This document shows, piece after piece, positions 49,382-59,126 of a stretch of 64,000 nt of DNA. Position 1 is the stretch's first letter. Each line of letters begins with the position of its first letter. Where the stretch lies: positions 1 through 64,000 of the forward strand of contig JACRBQ010000035.1 in assembly GCA_016213135.1 (NCBI GenBank), written 5' to 3'. Origin of the DNA: Chloroflexota bacterium (GTDB taxonomy: Bacteria > Chloroflexota > Anaerolineae > Anaerolineales > VGOW01). The notes beneath the pieces were generated by a model. It was not told where the DNA came from, ran no database searches, and worked only from the letters and a program-made list of their open reading frames with translations. A program made the position numbers and the translations under genes.

Positions 49382-49646
49382 TTTCGCCCTCCCATTTCCC
49401 GAAGAACACGTAGACCGTCACCGTGACGATAGTATCCTTCTCCAGAGTATAAATCACTTCCACCCTTTTTTGGTCGTAGTATTTGTCGTGCCGCTTCTGT
49501 TTGAAGTCGTAGACCTTCGCTTTTCCAAGTCGGCCAGGCCTTGCGGTAATCACAGCTCCCGAATTGATCACGTCTTTGATTTCTTCTTCACTCGCTCCAC
49601 GCTCTTCGGCGCGTTCAAGCGTGTGCGGATCGATCTGGATTTTCAT
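49365..49646 (-). CDS. DUF4258 family protein (RelE-fold toxin-like)
   Basis: HTLERAEERGASEEEIKDVINSGAVITARPGRLGKAKVYDF...VEVIYTLEKDTIVTVTVYVFFGKWE. Confidence 0.82.
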   Translation of the reverse strand: MKIQIDPHTLERAEERGASEEEIKDVINSGAVITARPGRLGKAKVYDFKQKRHDKYYDQKRVEVIYTLEKDTIVTVTVYVFFGKWEGENADSL

Positions 49647-49679
49647 CTCACTATCTCACTTGGATGACGAATTCCGCCG

Positions 49680-51437
49680 TCACCTCGCCCTTGCTGCCTT
49701 GCCCCCCTTTTCTGCTGCCACCATTTGCAGAAGTTCCTCCGCGCTCTGCCGCGCCGCCTGGCCTTCGGTGCCGAGCATTTGCGTAATCTCGTCCACGCGC
49801 TTCTCGGCGTCCAGCGGGCGCACGTCGGTGGTGGTGCGGTCGCCGCTGATGCGCTTGGCTACTTTGAAATGCGCGTCGCCATACCCGGCCAGTTGGGGCA
49901 GGTGGGTGATGCACAGCACTTGATGGTTGCCCGACAGCCCCCACAGCTTGCGGCCCACCACCGCGCCCACGCGTCCGCCGATGCCCTGATCGATCTCGTC
50001 GAAGATGAGCGTGGGCGTGCGGTCGGCGCGGGCCAGTACGCCTTTGAGGGCCAGCATGAGCCGCGCCGTTTCCCCGCCGGAGGCGATCTTCACCATCGGC
50101 TTCAGCCCTTCGCCGGGGTTGGGGGCGATGAGGAACTCGATGCGGTCAATGCCGGTGCTGTCGAAGGCCACCCGCTTGCCGTTGCCTTCGGCAAACGCGC
50201 CGTCGTCGGCTTCTTCCCACTGCACATCCACGGCAAACTGCGCGCCGTCCATCCGCAAATCCTTCAACTCGGTTTCAATGCTGTGGGCCAGCCGTTCGCC
50301 CGCCGAGCGCCGCGCTTTGGAGAGCGCCGCGCCCAGCTTGCCGATCTGCCGCAGCATCGTTTGCTCCTGCTTACGCAGGGCCTCGATGCGCTCACCGGCG
50401 TGGGTGACGTTGTTGAGGTCGGCCTGCGCCTGCTGCCCAAAGGCCGTCACTGCCTCGATAGTGCCGCCGTATTTGCGCTGGAGGGATTTGATCATCTCCA
50501 GCCGTTCTTCCACTTGATCCAGCCGTTTGGGATTGAACTCGATGGACTCGTGATACGTTTGCAGGTCGCGGGCCAGCTCGGCCAATTGCTCGGCCAGCGA
50601 TTGCGCCGTGTCGCGATGGGTGGCCAGCGCCGGGTCGATTTTGGCCAGGCTGTTGAGGGCGCGCACAGTTTGCCCCAGCAGATCGGTGGCAGAGGGCTGC
50701 CCCTCGCCTTCCGCGCCCTCGGCGGCGCGAATTGCTTCCTCGGCCAACGAGGCCAGCTTTTCGGCGTTGGCCAGGCGGGTGCGCTCCTCGAGCAGAGTCT
50801 TGTCCTCGCCGGGTTTGAGCTTGGCGGCAGTGATTTCGTTGATCTGAAAATTGAGCAGGTCTATCCGCCGGGCGGCGTCTTTTTCGCTGCGCACCAGTTC
50901 GGCCAGTTCGCGGCGCACGGCGTTCAACTCGCGCGCCACGGCGGCCAGTTCGGCGCGCTGAGTCTCCAGCCCGGCGTAGCGGTCGAGCAAATTCAAATGC
51001 TCGCGCACGCGCAACAGTGAAAGATGCTCCGACTGGCCGTGAATGTCCACCAGTTGCTGGCCGATTTCTTTGAGGATGGCGAGGCTCACCGTACGCCCGT
51101 TCACCCGGCACACGTTGCGGCCCTCGCGCCGCACTTCGCGGGCCAGCGCCAGGGCGCCGCCGTCGTCGTCGGCTTGCAGTTCTTCGCGCTCGAGGATGGG
51201 GTCCACGGCGGCGCGCAGTTCGCCATCCAACGTGAAGAGGCCCTCCAGCTGCGCCACGTCGGCCCCGGCGCGCACCATGCTGGCGTCGCTGCGCCCGCCG
51301 AGCAGCAGGCTCACTGCGTCGATGATGATCGACTTGCCGGCCCCGGTTTCGCCGGTAAGCACGTTGAACCCCGGCGCAAAGGTAAGCGAAAGGGCGTCAA
51401 TAATGGCGAAATTGGAGATGGTGAGTTCGGAGAGCAT
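49680..51437 (-). CDS. recN: DNA repair protein RecN
   Basis: MLSELTISNFAIIDALSLTFAPGFNVLTGETGAGKSIIIDAVSLLLGGR; FDEIDQGIGGRVG. Confidence 0.97.
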   Translation of the reverse strand: MLSELTISNFAIIDALSLTFAPGFNVLTGETGAGKSIIIDAVSLLLGGRSDASMVRAGADVAQLEGLFTLDGELRAAVDPILEREELQADDDGGALALAREVRREGRNVCRVNGRTVSLAILKEIGQQLVDIHGQSEHLSLLRVREHLNLLDRYAGLETQRAELAAVARELNAVRRELAELVRSEKDAARRIDLLNFQINEITAAKLKPGEDKTLLEERTRLANAEKLASLAEEAIRAAEGAEGEGQPSATDLLGQTVRALNSLAKIDPALATHRDTAQSLAEQLAELARDLQTYHESIEFNPKRLDQVEERLEMIKSLQRKYGGTIEAVTAFGQQAQADLNNVTHAGERIEALRKQEQTMLRQIGKLGAALSKARRSAGERLAHSIETELKDLRMDGAQFAVDVQWEEADDGAFAEGNGKRVAFDSTGIDRIEFLIAPNPGEGLKPMVKIASGGETARLMLALKGVLARADRTPTLIFDEIDQGIGGRVGAVVGRKLWGLSGNHQVLCITHLPQLAGYGDAHFKVAKRISGDRTTTDVRPLDAEKRVDEITQMLGTEGQAARQSAEELLQMVAAEKGGKAARAR

Positions 51438-51444
51438 GTTGTTG

Positions 51445-51531
51445 AAGGCTCAATGCACAAGGCTCAATTCACAATGATGGCGTGAGGATGGCTGGCATTG
51501 TGCCTTGTGAATTGTGCATTGTCAATTGATT
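51445..51531. repeat. 7-bp-period inverted array (AATTCAC/AAGGCTC then ATTGTGC)
   Basis: aaggctc aatgcac aaggctc aattcac aatgatg ... attgtgc cttgtga attgtgc attgtca attgatt. Confidence 0.88.
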
Positions 51532-52091
51532 CCGATTCCCCGCATACGGTAATACACGGTGCTGGCGCACAGGGCTACGTACACTACCGGCCAGATGAGG
51601 CGGAGCAGAGAACCGAAGTTCATGAAGCTGCCATCGCCGACAAACAGGCCGGCGACGAGAGCCAGCATAGGCAGGGCGCAAAGCGCCAGCCCGCCCAGCG
51701 CGGCCCCACCGGCGGCTATCCACGGCAGGTACCGGCTCCGCCGCTTGCGCATGGCGCGGAAGATGACTTCGGCAATCACGCTCCCGGCCATGGGCGCGAG
51801 GATTATCACGAACCAGCCCAGCGCCGTGACCAACGCGCCCCCCACGGCTGAGAGCGCCGTGGACAGCACGAAGGCGATGACGAGGTCGTACCACTGCGCC
51901 GTCTCAAATAGCTGCTGATGCTGGTTCACGCACTCTTTGCAGCGGTAGCCGATGGGCGTGCGCCGCGCGCATTTGACGCAAATGGGCTTGCCGCATTTAT
52001 TGCACCGCAGAGTCGTTTCGCGGTCGGGGTGGTTGGCGCAGAAAACGCGCTCGGCGATGGGAGAGGGGGTGGGGGTGAGGTCAGGAGTCAT
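51522..52091 (-). CDS. B-box-type zinc finger membrane protein
   Basis: CANHPDRETTLRCNKCGKPICVKCARRTPIGYRCKECV followed by TM helices. Confidence 0.78.
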   Translation of the reverse strand: MTPDLTPTPSPIAERVFCANHPDRETTLRCNKCGKPICVKCARRTPIGYRCKECVNQHQQLFETAQWYDLVIAFVLSTALSAVGGALVTALGWFVIILAPMAGSVIAEVIFRAMRKRRSRYLPWIAAGGAALGGLALCALPMLALVAGLFVGDGSFMNFGSLLRLIWPVVYVALCASTVYYRMRGIGIN

Positions 52092-52107
52092 GAGGGAGGC
52101 ATTTTGG

Positions 52108-52178
52108 AATGACAAATGACAAATGACGAATGGCGGGTGGTGAAATGCTCATTTCCCATTTTCCATTGGGCATTCGTC
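52108..52178. repeat. 7-bp-period inverted array (AATGACA ... ATTCGTC)
   Basis: aatgaca aatgaca aatgacg aatggcg ggtggtg ... atttccc attttcc attgggc attcgtc. Confidence 0.92.
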
Positions 52179-53037
52179 ATTTAGCCTTATTCGCCGTCGG
52201 GTTTTTCATCATCCGCTCGGCGAGCATTTGGTAAAAGTGGGTGGGGGGAGTCATCCGCACGAAGCGGGCCACATAACGGCTCGCGCGCACGCGCACGGCC
52301 TCGTGGTCTTGCAGGGGTGTGCTGGTCTGGCCGTCGGAGCTGAAGATGGCCTGATGCTCGGTGCGCACCGTGACTTCCACCACCATGTCTGCCGGCAAAA
52401 TGATGGGCCGCTCCAGCGAGAGGTGCGGGGCGATGGGCACGAGCAGAATGTTCCTGGCCTCCGGCGGCAGCACCGGCCCCCCGGCAGCCAGCGCATACGC
52501 CGTGGAGCCGGTGGGCGTGGCGATAATGAGTCCATCGGCCACGTAGGTGGTGAGGGGCGTCCCGTCCACCGAGGTGTGCAATCGAATGGGCCGCACCACC
52601 GTGCCGCGCGAGATCACTGCTTCGTTGAGCACCTCGTGCGAGCGCAGCGTGGCGCCGTTTTGCACGTGCGAGGCGTGCAGCATCATCCGCTCTTCCAAAT
52701 GAAAATCGCCGCGCAGCACGCGCAACAGCATCTCGCGCCATTCGTCGGGCTGCACGTCCACCAAATAGCCCAGCCGCCCCAGGTTGATGCCCAGCACCGG
52801 CTGATTGTTGAACGCGCCCGTGCGCCCGGCGCGCAGCATGGTGCCATCGCCGCCGAGGGCAATGAGCATGTCGGCCTCGCCGGCCTGCGCCCGCCGCGCC
52901 TCGTCGTCGATGGAACTGTATTGCGCCGAGCCGCCGCTCTTCTGGATGAACGCGGTCATCTCCTCGGCCAACGCCAGCGAGTTCTCCACCTTGGGGTGAT
53001 GAAAGATCACAAAGGTCCTGGGCGGCACGGGGTTCAC
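52177..53037 (-). CDS. nadK: NAD kinase
   Basis: LIALGGDGTMLRAGRTGAFNNQPVLGINLGRLGYLVDV; ATPTGSTAYALAAGGPVL. Confidence 0.95.
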   Translation of the reverse strand: MNPVPPRTFVIFHHPKVENSLALAEEMTAFIQKSGGSAQYSSIDDEARRAQAGEADMLIALGGDGTMLRAGRTGAFNNQPVLGINLGRLGYLVDVQPDEWREMLLRVLRGDFHLEERMMLHASHVQNGATLRSHEVLNEAVISRGTVVRPIRLHTSVDGTPLTTYVADGLIIATPTGSTAYALAAGGPVLPPEARNILLVPIAPHLSLERPIILPADMVVEVTVRTEHQAIFSSDGQTSTPLQDHEAVRVRASRYVARFVRMTPPTHFYQMLAERMMKNPTANKAK

Positions 53038-53081
53038 GATGGAGTATTATAACGGAGAATGAATGGAGGCCGATTGATTTT

Positions 53082-53552
53082 ATGGATGACACACCCGTGA
53101 CTCGCATCCTGGGGGCGCTGGGCATTCCGTTTCGCACGTTTCGCCACCCCGGGCCGATTGCCTCGCTGGAGCAGGCCGCTGCCGAGCGTGGTCAGCGGCC
53201 CGGGCAGGTGGTGCGCAGTATCGTGTTCCGCGTGGGCAAGGGCGAGTTTGCCATGGTGCTCATGGCCGGGGCGCGGCAAGTGAGCTGGCCCGCGCTGCGG
53301 CGGCACATGGGGCAGTCGCGGCTCACGATGGCGAGCGAGGCCGAGTTGCGCGAGGCCACTGGCTACGAGGTCGGCGCGGTATCGCCCTTTGGCTTGCCCG
53401 CGCCCATGCCGGTGCTGGTTGATGAGGCGGTGTGGGCCGAGGAGGAAGTGTCCATCGGCTCGGGGGTGCGAGGCACCACGGTAATTTTGCGAACCGAGGA
53501 GCTGCGGCGGGCGTTGGGCCAGTTCACCACGGGCCAGTTTGCCGGGGGCTGA
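53082..53552 (+). CDS. YbaK/ProX-type aminoacyl-tRNA deacylase
   Basis: RPGQVVRSIVFRVGKGEFAMVLMAGARQVSWPALRRHMGQSRLTMASEAELREATGYEVGAVSPFGLP. Confidence 0.9.
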   Translation: MDDTPVTRILGALGIPFRTFRHPGPIASLEQAAAERGQRPGQVVRSIVFRVGKGEFAMVLMAGARQVSWPALRRHMGQSRLTMASEAELREATGYEVGAVSPFGLPAPMPVLVDEAVWAEEEVSIGSGVRGTTVILRTEELRRALGQFTTGQFAGG

Positions 53553-53555
53553 GAG

Positions 53556-54980
53556 TCACGGCTGGCGAGAGTCAAAAATCACTTCGGGATAGGCGGGCGA
53601 GGGGCCGTCGAGCAGCGGCTCGGCCAATCCCTTGAGGTGCTTGTCAAAAAAGGCCAGCATGTAATCGGTGACGATTTGGATGGCGCGGTTGCCTTCGAGT
53701 GGGCCTTTGAGTTTGAGGTACGGGGCCAGCGGTGTGAGCAGCGGCAACAGGGTGAAGTCGTAGTGGCCCGTGCCTTTGATGGTGAGGCGATAGGCGCTGC
53801 CCGTCAGAACGTTGTATAGCACGTCGAGCCGGGCTTTGTTTTTGTCGGTGGCCCACACTTCGCTGCGCATGAACATGAACGACTGGGCAATCGGGCCGGG
53901 AACCACGCTGGCCGGGATGGGCACCACCCAGGCATCCATGCCCAGCCCGGCGGTGCAGCGCGGGTCGAGGCTGCACGCCAGCACAACGGCGCCGCCGCCG
54001 GTGGAGTGGCCGAACAGCCCCGCGCGAGTCATGTCCAATCGCCCGGCAAAGCGGCCATCGCCGCTGCCCGCGTTCCACTGCTCCAGTTGATCCAGGACGA
54101 AACGAATATCGGCGGCGTAAGTGGCCTCCACCGTCTCGCTGTCTTTTTGATATTCGTCGGGGGGCGCGTTGTCGGGCAGGGCATCGGGGTTGTTGAGGGC
54201 CACGCGCCCATCGGGGAACACGGTGAACATGGCGCCATAGGTGTGGTCGATGCTCACGGCGATGTAGCCGTGGCTGGCGAGGGCTTCCATCTGATTGGTG
54301 TTCACGGCGCGGAAGCCGTTCCAGCCGTGCGAATAGACGACGACAGGGTAACGGGCCTGGCCCTCGGACACGGGCGCGTCGGGATATGAGTTGGTGCGGA
54401 CGAGGCCGGCGTGGTCGAGGGCAAACGAGGGCAGGTTGATATAGCGGGCGATGATGGGGCCGGTGAGATCGAGGCGGTCAAGCCACGGGCCGGTGCGCGC
54501 GCCCGGAGCGGGTGACGCCGGATACCATACCTGCACCATGATCTCGCGTTTGTCGTCGGGGGCGGGCGTATATGTTTCGGCGCGCGAGGGGTCGAGCAAG
54601 TCGTAGGAGACCGTGCCGACTTTGTAGGGGCCGGTGGGCGTAGGGAAGCGCAGCACGGGGAACAGCACGGGTGCGGCAGCCGCGACGACCACGGCCGGCA
54701 CGCCCACTGCGCCGACAAGCAGAGCGCGCACGCGGCCCGGCGCAGCGGGCGGGGCAGGGCGGCGCAGGCGCGGCAGGGTGAGCAAAAAGACGACGCCGGT
54801 GAGCGCATACGCGGGAACCATTTGCCAGCGGTAGCGCTCGACGACGAGATGCAGGATGACGAGGCCGACGTTGACCGCGGGAACGTAGGCCCACCCTCGC
54901 GCATTGGGGCGGAAGGCGATGAGCGGCCCGGCGATGGCGACGAGGTTGAGGGCGAGGATGGCGATTTCGAGTGGGCGCAT
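53556..54980 (-). CDS. Membrane-anchored PAF-acetylhydrolase/alpha-beta hydrolase family protein
   Basis: YPVVVYSHGWNGFRAVNTNQMEALASHGYIAVSIDHTYG; GLFGHSTGGGAVV nucleophile elbow; start reassigned to MRPLEIAIL. Confidence 0.85.
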   Translation of the reverse strand: MRPLEIAILALNLVAIAGPLIAFRPNARGWAYVPAVNVGLVILHLVVERYRWQMVPAYALTGVVFLLTLPRLRRPAPPAAPGRVRALLVGAVGVPAVVVAAAAPVLFPVLRFPTPTGPYKVGTVSYDLLDPSRAETYTPAPDDKREIMVQVWYPASPAPGARTGPWLDRLDLTGPIIARYINLPSFALDHAGLVRTNSYPDAPVSEGQARYPVVVYSHGWNGFRAVNTNQMEALASHGYIAVSIDHTYGAMFTVFPDGRVALNNPDALPDNAPPDEYQKDSETVEATYAADIRFVLDQLEQWNAGSGDGRFAGRLDMTRAGLFGHSTGGGAVVLACSLDPRCTAGLGMDAWVVPIPASVVPGPIAQSFMFMRSEVWATDKNKARLDVLYNVLTGSAYRLTIKGTGHYDFTLLPLLTPLAPYLKLKGPLEGNRAIQIVTDYMLAFFDKHLKGLAEPLLDGPSPAYPEVIFDSRQP

Positions 54981-55006
54981 GGGTTTATCCGATGATGGAA
55001 AATCCG

Positions 55007-56311
55007 TCAGAACAGCCATGCCGTCGCCAGTGTCACAAACGCCGCCCATCCAAAGTAGGCCACGCTCGCCACGCTGAACGTGGAGTGCAGCGACTCGATC
55101 CACCTGGCCTTGCCGCCCTTGCCCTGCCGGTAGAGCAACAGCCCCAACAGCCCGATATTGATCGCGTTCCAGCCGATGATGGTCAGCCGGTTGATCGTCA
55201 GCCGATCCTGCACGGTGCGATACACAATGGCCGCCAGCGCGTACACGCTCACCAGCACCACCAGCGCCGCCACGGCCACAATGCCCCGCCGCAGCCACGT
55301 CTGGTAGCTCTCGGAGAGATCGTCCGCGCTCACCGGCGTGGCCCCGACCAGCAGGCCAAATACCGCAAACAGCATCATGTTGTAGGTGATCAACACGTTG
55401 CGGTCGCGGAACGGCTGCATGAAGTTGGCCGGGATGAAAGCGATGTACACCACCAGCACCACCAGCGTCAACACCAGCATCAGCCGGGGCAGCGTGGTCA
55501 CCATTTTGCTCAGCCCGCGCCGGAAGTCCTGCGCCTCCGGCGGCGACGCGGGGTCGTACACGCTGGCTACGGCAATCATCGGCATCAGCCCCGCCCCGCC
55601 GAGGAAGAGCAGGCGGTTCACCGACTCCGACACGGTGATGCCTAGCGTCTGGAACATCTGCATCGTGATCCCGGCAAAGGCCACCGCGGCCATCGCGTAC
55701 ACGCCCGTAACCACCGTCACCTCGACCGATTTGGCAAGGAAGGCAAAGCGGTTCTTGGCGCCGGCCCGCACGCCCATGAGGCACACGCCCGCCGCGGCCC
55801 ACGAAAGCAGCGGCAAGTGCGCTGACGCAATCTGCCGGTAGTTGATATCCTTCACCGACAGCCACATGGCGTATGCCGTCACCACGGCCAGCCCCACGCC
55901 CAGCGCCGTCGGCAGGCTGTAGCCCTGCTTGCGCGTCACGGCGAAGAAGGCCAGCGCTATCAGCGCAATGACTGGAGTGATCAGCACGAAAAGATAGGGC
56001 GCGTTGGAGTGTGGTGTGTCTTGAAATACAAACTGATTGCCCGACAACCACCACAGCACCAGCCCGGTGAGCAAGCTCAGCGGAATCGCCAGCGCCCAAT
56101 TGATGGGCCGCCGCTCGCCCGCGTCGGCAGCGGCGTGCGCGAAGCGGTAATGCCACGCCGCCAGCAGCACGCTCTCCGGCGCGGCGGCATACGCGGCCTC
56201 CATGTCGTCCCGGAACTCGGCGGCGTCATTCCCCTTCAGCGACGCCCCGTAGAGCGCTTCCAGCGTTTGCGGCGCGCCCTGCCCGGCCCGGATTTGCGAT
56301 AGATATTTCAT
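55007..56311 (-). CDS. Multi-TM membrane protein of unknown function
   Basis: About ten hydrophobic segments; soluble N-terminal MKYLSQIRAGQGAPQTLEALYGASLKGNDAAEFRDDMEAAYAA. Confidence 0.7.
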   Translation of the reverse strand: MKYLSQIRAGQGAPQTLEALYGASLKGNDAAEFRDDMEAAYAAAPESVLLAAWHYRFAHAAADAGERRPINWALAIPLSLLTGLVLWWLSGNQFVFQDTPHSNAPYLFVLITPVIALIALAFFAVTRKQGYSLPTALGVGLAVVTAYAMWLSVKDINYRQIASAHLPLLSWAAAGVCLMGVRAGAKNRFAFLAKSVEVTVVTGVYAMAAVAFAGITMQMFQTLGITVSESVNRLLFLGGAGLMPMIAVASVYDPASPPEAQDFRRGLSKMVTTLPRLMLVLTLVVLVVYIAFIPANFMQPFRDRNVLITYNMMLFAVFGLLVGATPVSADDLSESYQTWLRRGIVAVAALVVLVSVYALAAIVYRTVQDRLTINRLTIIGWNAINIGLLGLLLYRQGKGGKARWIESLHSTFSVASVAYFGWAAFVTLATAWLF

Positions 56312-56344
56312 CGGTTCACTCCTTTCGTTGGCAAACGAATTGTG

Positions 56345-56680
56345 TTAGCCTTTGCCCTCACCGAACACGTATTCGCCGAAGGCGACGGCAATGAACATTA
56401 CCACCAGTGTGATGATTCCGGCAAGCTGGGCAAATTGCAGCATTTGGCTCTCGCGGACTTCGGTTTCGCGCAGCGAGCGCGCGGCCAGCACGAAGCCCTG
56501 CGACGACCCGCTGTAGCTGACGACCACGGCAGCCACGCGCACGTCGGGCGGTTCGGGCGACCACGTGACGCGGTCTTCGCCGTGTTGCCGGGTGTAGTCG
56601 AGCACGCCGGAGGGCAGTGCCGGCGGCTGCCCGCGCAGTTGCGCGGAGGAAGCCACCAGATTTTTGCTGCCGTCGTACAC
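56345..56680 (-). pseudogene. 5'-truncated membrane protein fragment
   Basis: ORF starts with no signal/TM; in-frame TAA four codons upstream; C-terminal TM remains. Confidence 0.35.
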
Positions 56681-57339
56681 TACTTGAGTTTAGAGCGCAA
56701 AGTCAGCTCAGTGTAATCTGATCTGATTGAACCTTATCAATTCCATAGAGTTTTTGTCTCAAGTAAGTGCGACAACCACTCGATTTTGCCGCTTGGAGAT
56801 CACCGGACACTTCGCACGCGGTTGAGGTTTGCAACCCACTGCGCGTCCGGGAGTTTTTCCACTTTGGCCTGATGCCCCGCCGTGAGCCGGATGACCTTGC
56901 CGAAGAACGCTACCCGATTGCAGGCAGGTTATTCTCTTTTCCGACAGTTTGCCGCTTGACGGGCAAAGCACAAGCGGGCTTGCCGATGCGCTATTCATTG
57001 GCGCGGGCGTACCTGTGGGCGCGTGACGGGGCAAGGCGAGGCCGGGAGCCATTCTGTGGGCCGTGAGGATACTTCACGCCCTTTGTGTTCACTGCGGGGC
57101 CGCTGTCGCCCGCACGCACGGAGGCGCGGGTGGCGAGCCGGTCGCGCTCCGGGGCGGGGAGGGGCAGGGGGAACGAGTCGGTGTTGAGGTTTACTTTGCG
57201 CGAGACCGGCGGCAGTTTGGGCGGCAGGCCGTTGGCAGGCGGTTCGGGTTCGTAGGGTTGAGTGGGTTCGTCGCGCGGATCGGTAGCCATGAGGGCGATT
57301 ATAGCCGAGAGTGAACCGATCCGCAGACTACGGCACTGG

Positions 57340-57452
57340 CCTAGTAGGTCGCCAAGCCTAAATTGATGGGTGTCTGATCCGCCGCAGTTGTACTGCGGCG
57401 CGGGCGGCAGTGCAACTGCCGCCCATCACAATAGGCTTGGCGGACTACTAGG
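57340..57452. mobile_element. MITE-like element, 113 bp, 21-bp terminal inverted repeats (19/21 match)
   Basis: CCTAGTAGGTCGCCAAGCCTA ... TAGGCTTGGCGGACTACTAGG with internal palindromes. Confidence 0.75.
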
Positions 57453-57732
57453 TTGAAGATGCGGGGCGATCTTTTTCGCGAGCCGGACTTTCGCAAATCC
57501 GGCGAACGACGAATTGCTGACCCCGACGCGGAAAGGCCTGGTGCGAATAAGCCAGATGAGGCGGGCCCAGACTCAGCTCAAGGCGGCGGGCCACCTGATC
57601 CTCCGGCCGGGGCAGCTGGGCTTGAAACACCGTTTCGGACGAGCCGATGTCCGGTATAATCCTTCGTGATGTTCACCCTGCCGCTGGCGTAGTTCGGCCT
57701 TTGGGTTTTGGCCTTTTGGCTTTGGGACCTGC

Positions 57733-59046
57733 ATGAACCCCTTCTTCCACCGTGGCCCGGTACGCGATCCGGCCTACTTCTTCGGGCGGACGAGAGAGAT
57801 CGAGTATGCGGCCGATCTTCTGCGGGAGGGCCAGAGCCTGGCCGTGAGCGGTCCGCGCCGGATCGGCAAGACCTCGCTTCTCTTTCACCTCGGGCACCCC
57901 GCCGTCGCCGCCGCGTTGGGCCTCGGCCCAGACACGACTCGCTGGGCCTACCTCGACGGCGGCGCGCTCGACGGGCTGGACGAAGAGTGGTTCTACGGAT
58001 CGGTTGACCGCACCCTCGGCGGGGACGCTGATGCCGTGCCCTTTGCCCGATTCGTCGAACGACTGCGCGACTTGCAGGCACACGGGCTGCGCCTCGTCCT
58101 CGCCATTGACGAATTCGAACTCGTCGCCGCCAACCCGCGCTTCGGCCCGGCGCTGTTCAACCGCCTGCGCGGACTGGCAGCGCAATTCCCGCTCCAGTTC
58201 GTTACTGCCTCCAAAGACCCGCTCCTTCAACTCACCTTCGCCCACCGTGATACGCTGAGTTCGCCCTTCTTCAACATCTTCGCCCCGCTCAGACTCGGCC
58301 TGCTGACGGACGGCGAAGCCGCCGATCTACTGGCCGTGCTCTCGACGCGCGCCGGGCGGCCCTTCGGCCAGCCGGCTGTCGCGCATTTGATGGAATTCGC
58401 CGGCCCGCACCCGCTCTTCCTGCAAGTCGCCGGTTATCGATCGTTGGAAGCCCGGCTCGCTGACGAGACGGCATCCCCACAGACGGTCGACGATCGCATC
58501 CTCGACGACCTCTGCCCGCATCTTCAATACTACTGGGCCAACCTCGACCCCGAAGCGCAATACTCACTCGCCACGCTCCCGCTGGCCGAGGCAGATTCGT
58601 CGGCGCTCACCCGGCTTCGAGAGGCCGGGCTGGTGCGCGAGACAGCATACCTCGGCGCGGTCTTGGAGGGATTCGTCCGGCGGCAGAAGGTCGAGGGCCT
58701 CTTGCAGGGTGGGCCGTTCCTCATGGATCAGCGGCGCGGGCTGGCGGCGGTGGGGGGGCGCGCCGTCCATCTCACGCCGACCGAGTTCACCGCGTTGCAA
58801 CTATTCCTCGAACACCCTGGGCAGATGCTCACCGCCGAGCAAATCGAGGCCGCGCTGTGGCCGGACGAGCAGTCGCCCGACCCCGAGCGCGCCCGCGGCG
58901 TCGTCAAGAAGCTCCGCGCTGCCCTTGGGCCGGCCGGCGAGGCGATTGTGAATCGGAGAGGACAAGGCTACTTACTTGCCCCGTCCCCCTTCACCCCCTT
59001 TCCCGAAGCGGGCGGTTTGGCTTCGGGAGAGGGCGCCCGGGGGTGA
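57733..59046 (+). CDS. AAA/STAND-type ATPase with C-terminal OmpR-type winged helix
   Basis: YFFGRTREIEYAADLLREGQSLAVSGPRRIGKTSLLFHLG; C-terminal VHLTPTEFTALQLFLEHPGQMLTAEQIEAALWPDE...VVKKLRAAL...NRRGQGYLL. Confidence 0.88.
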   Translation: MNPFFHRGPVRDPAYFFGRTREIEYAADLLREGQSLAVSGPRRIGKTSLLFHLGHPAVAAALGLGPDTTRWAYLDGGALDGLDEEWFYGSVDRTLGGDADAVPFARFVERLRDLQAHGLRLVLAIDEFELVAANPRFGPALFNRLRGLAAQFPLQFVTASKDPLLQLTFAHRDTLSSPFFNIFAPLRLGLLTDGEAADLLAVLSTRAGRPFGQPAVAHLMEFAGPHPLFLQVAGYRSLEARLADETASPQTVDDRILDDLCPHLQYYWANLDPEAQYSLATLPLAEADSSALTRLREAGLVRETAYLGAVLEGFVRRQKVEGLLQGGPFLMDQRRGLAAVGGRAVHLTPTEFTALQLFLEHPGQMLTAEQIEAALWPDEQSPDPERARGVVKKLRAALGPAGEAIVNRRGQGYLLAPSPFTPFPEAGGLASGEGARG

Positions 59047-59126
59047 AAGTCGACCCGCAATCGCCCCCCAATCGCCCTGCTCCCGCCCTTTTTACCCGCC
59101 GCGATCTGTCGTAAGCTGGAGGCCAA

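Noticed and set aside
49725-51020. 431-aa plus-strand ORF opposite recN
   Set aside because: Antisense of a clear RecN; no family motifs.
54981-56156. N-terminal extension of the 866-aa ORF 53556-56156
   Set aside because: Overlaps 55007-56311 in another frame with Arg/Gly-rich nonsense; the hydrolase starts sensibly at 54980.
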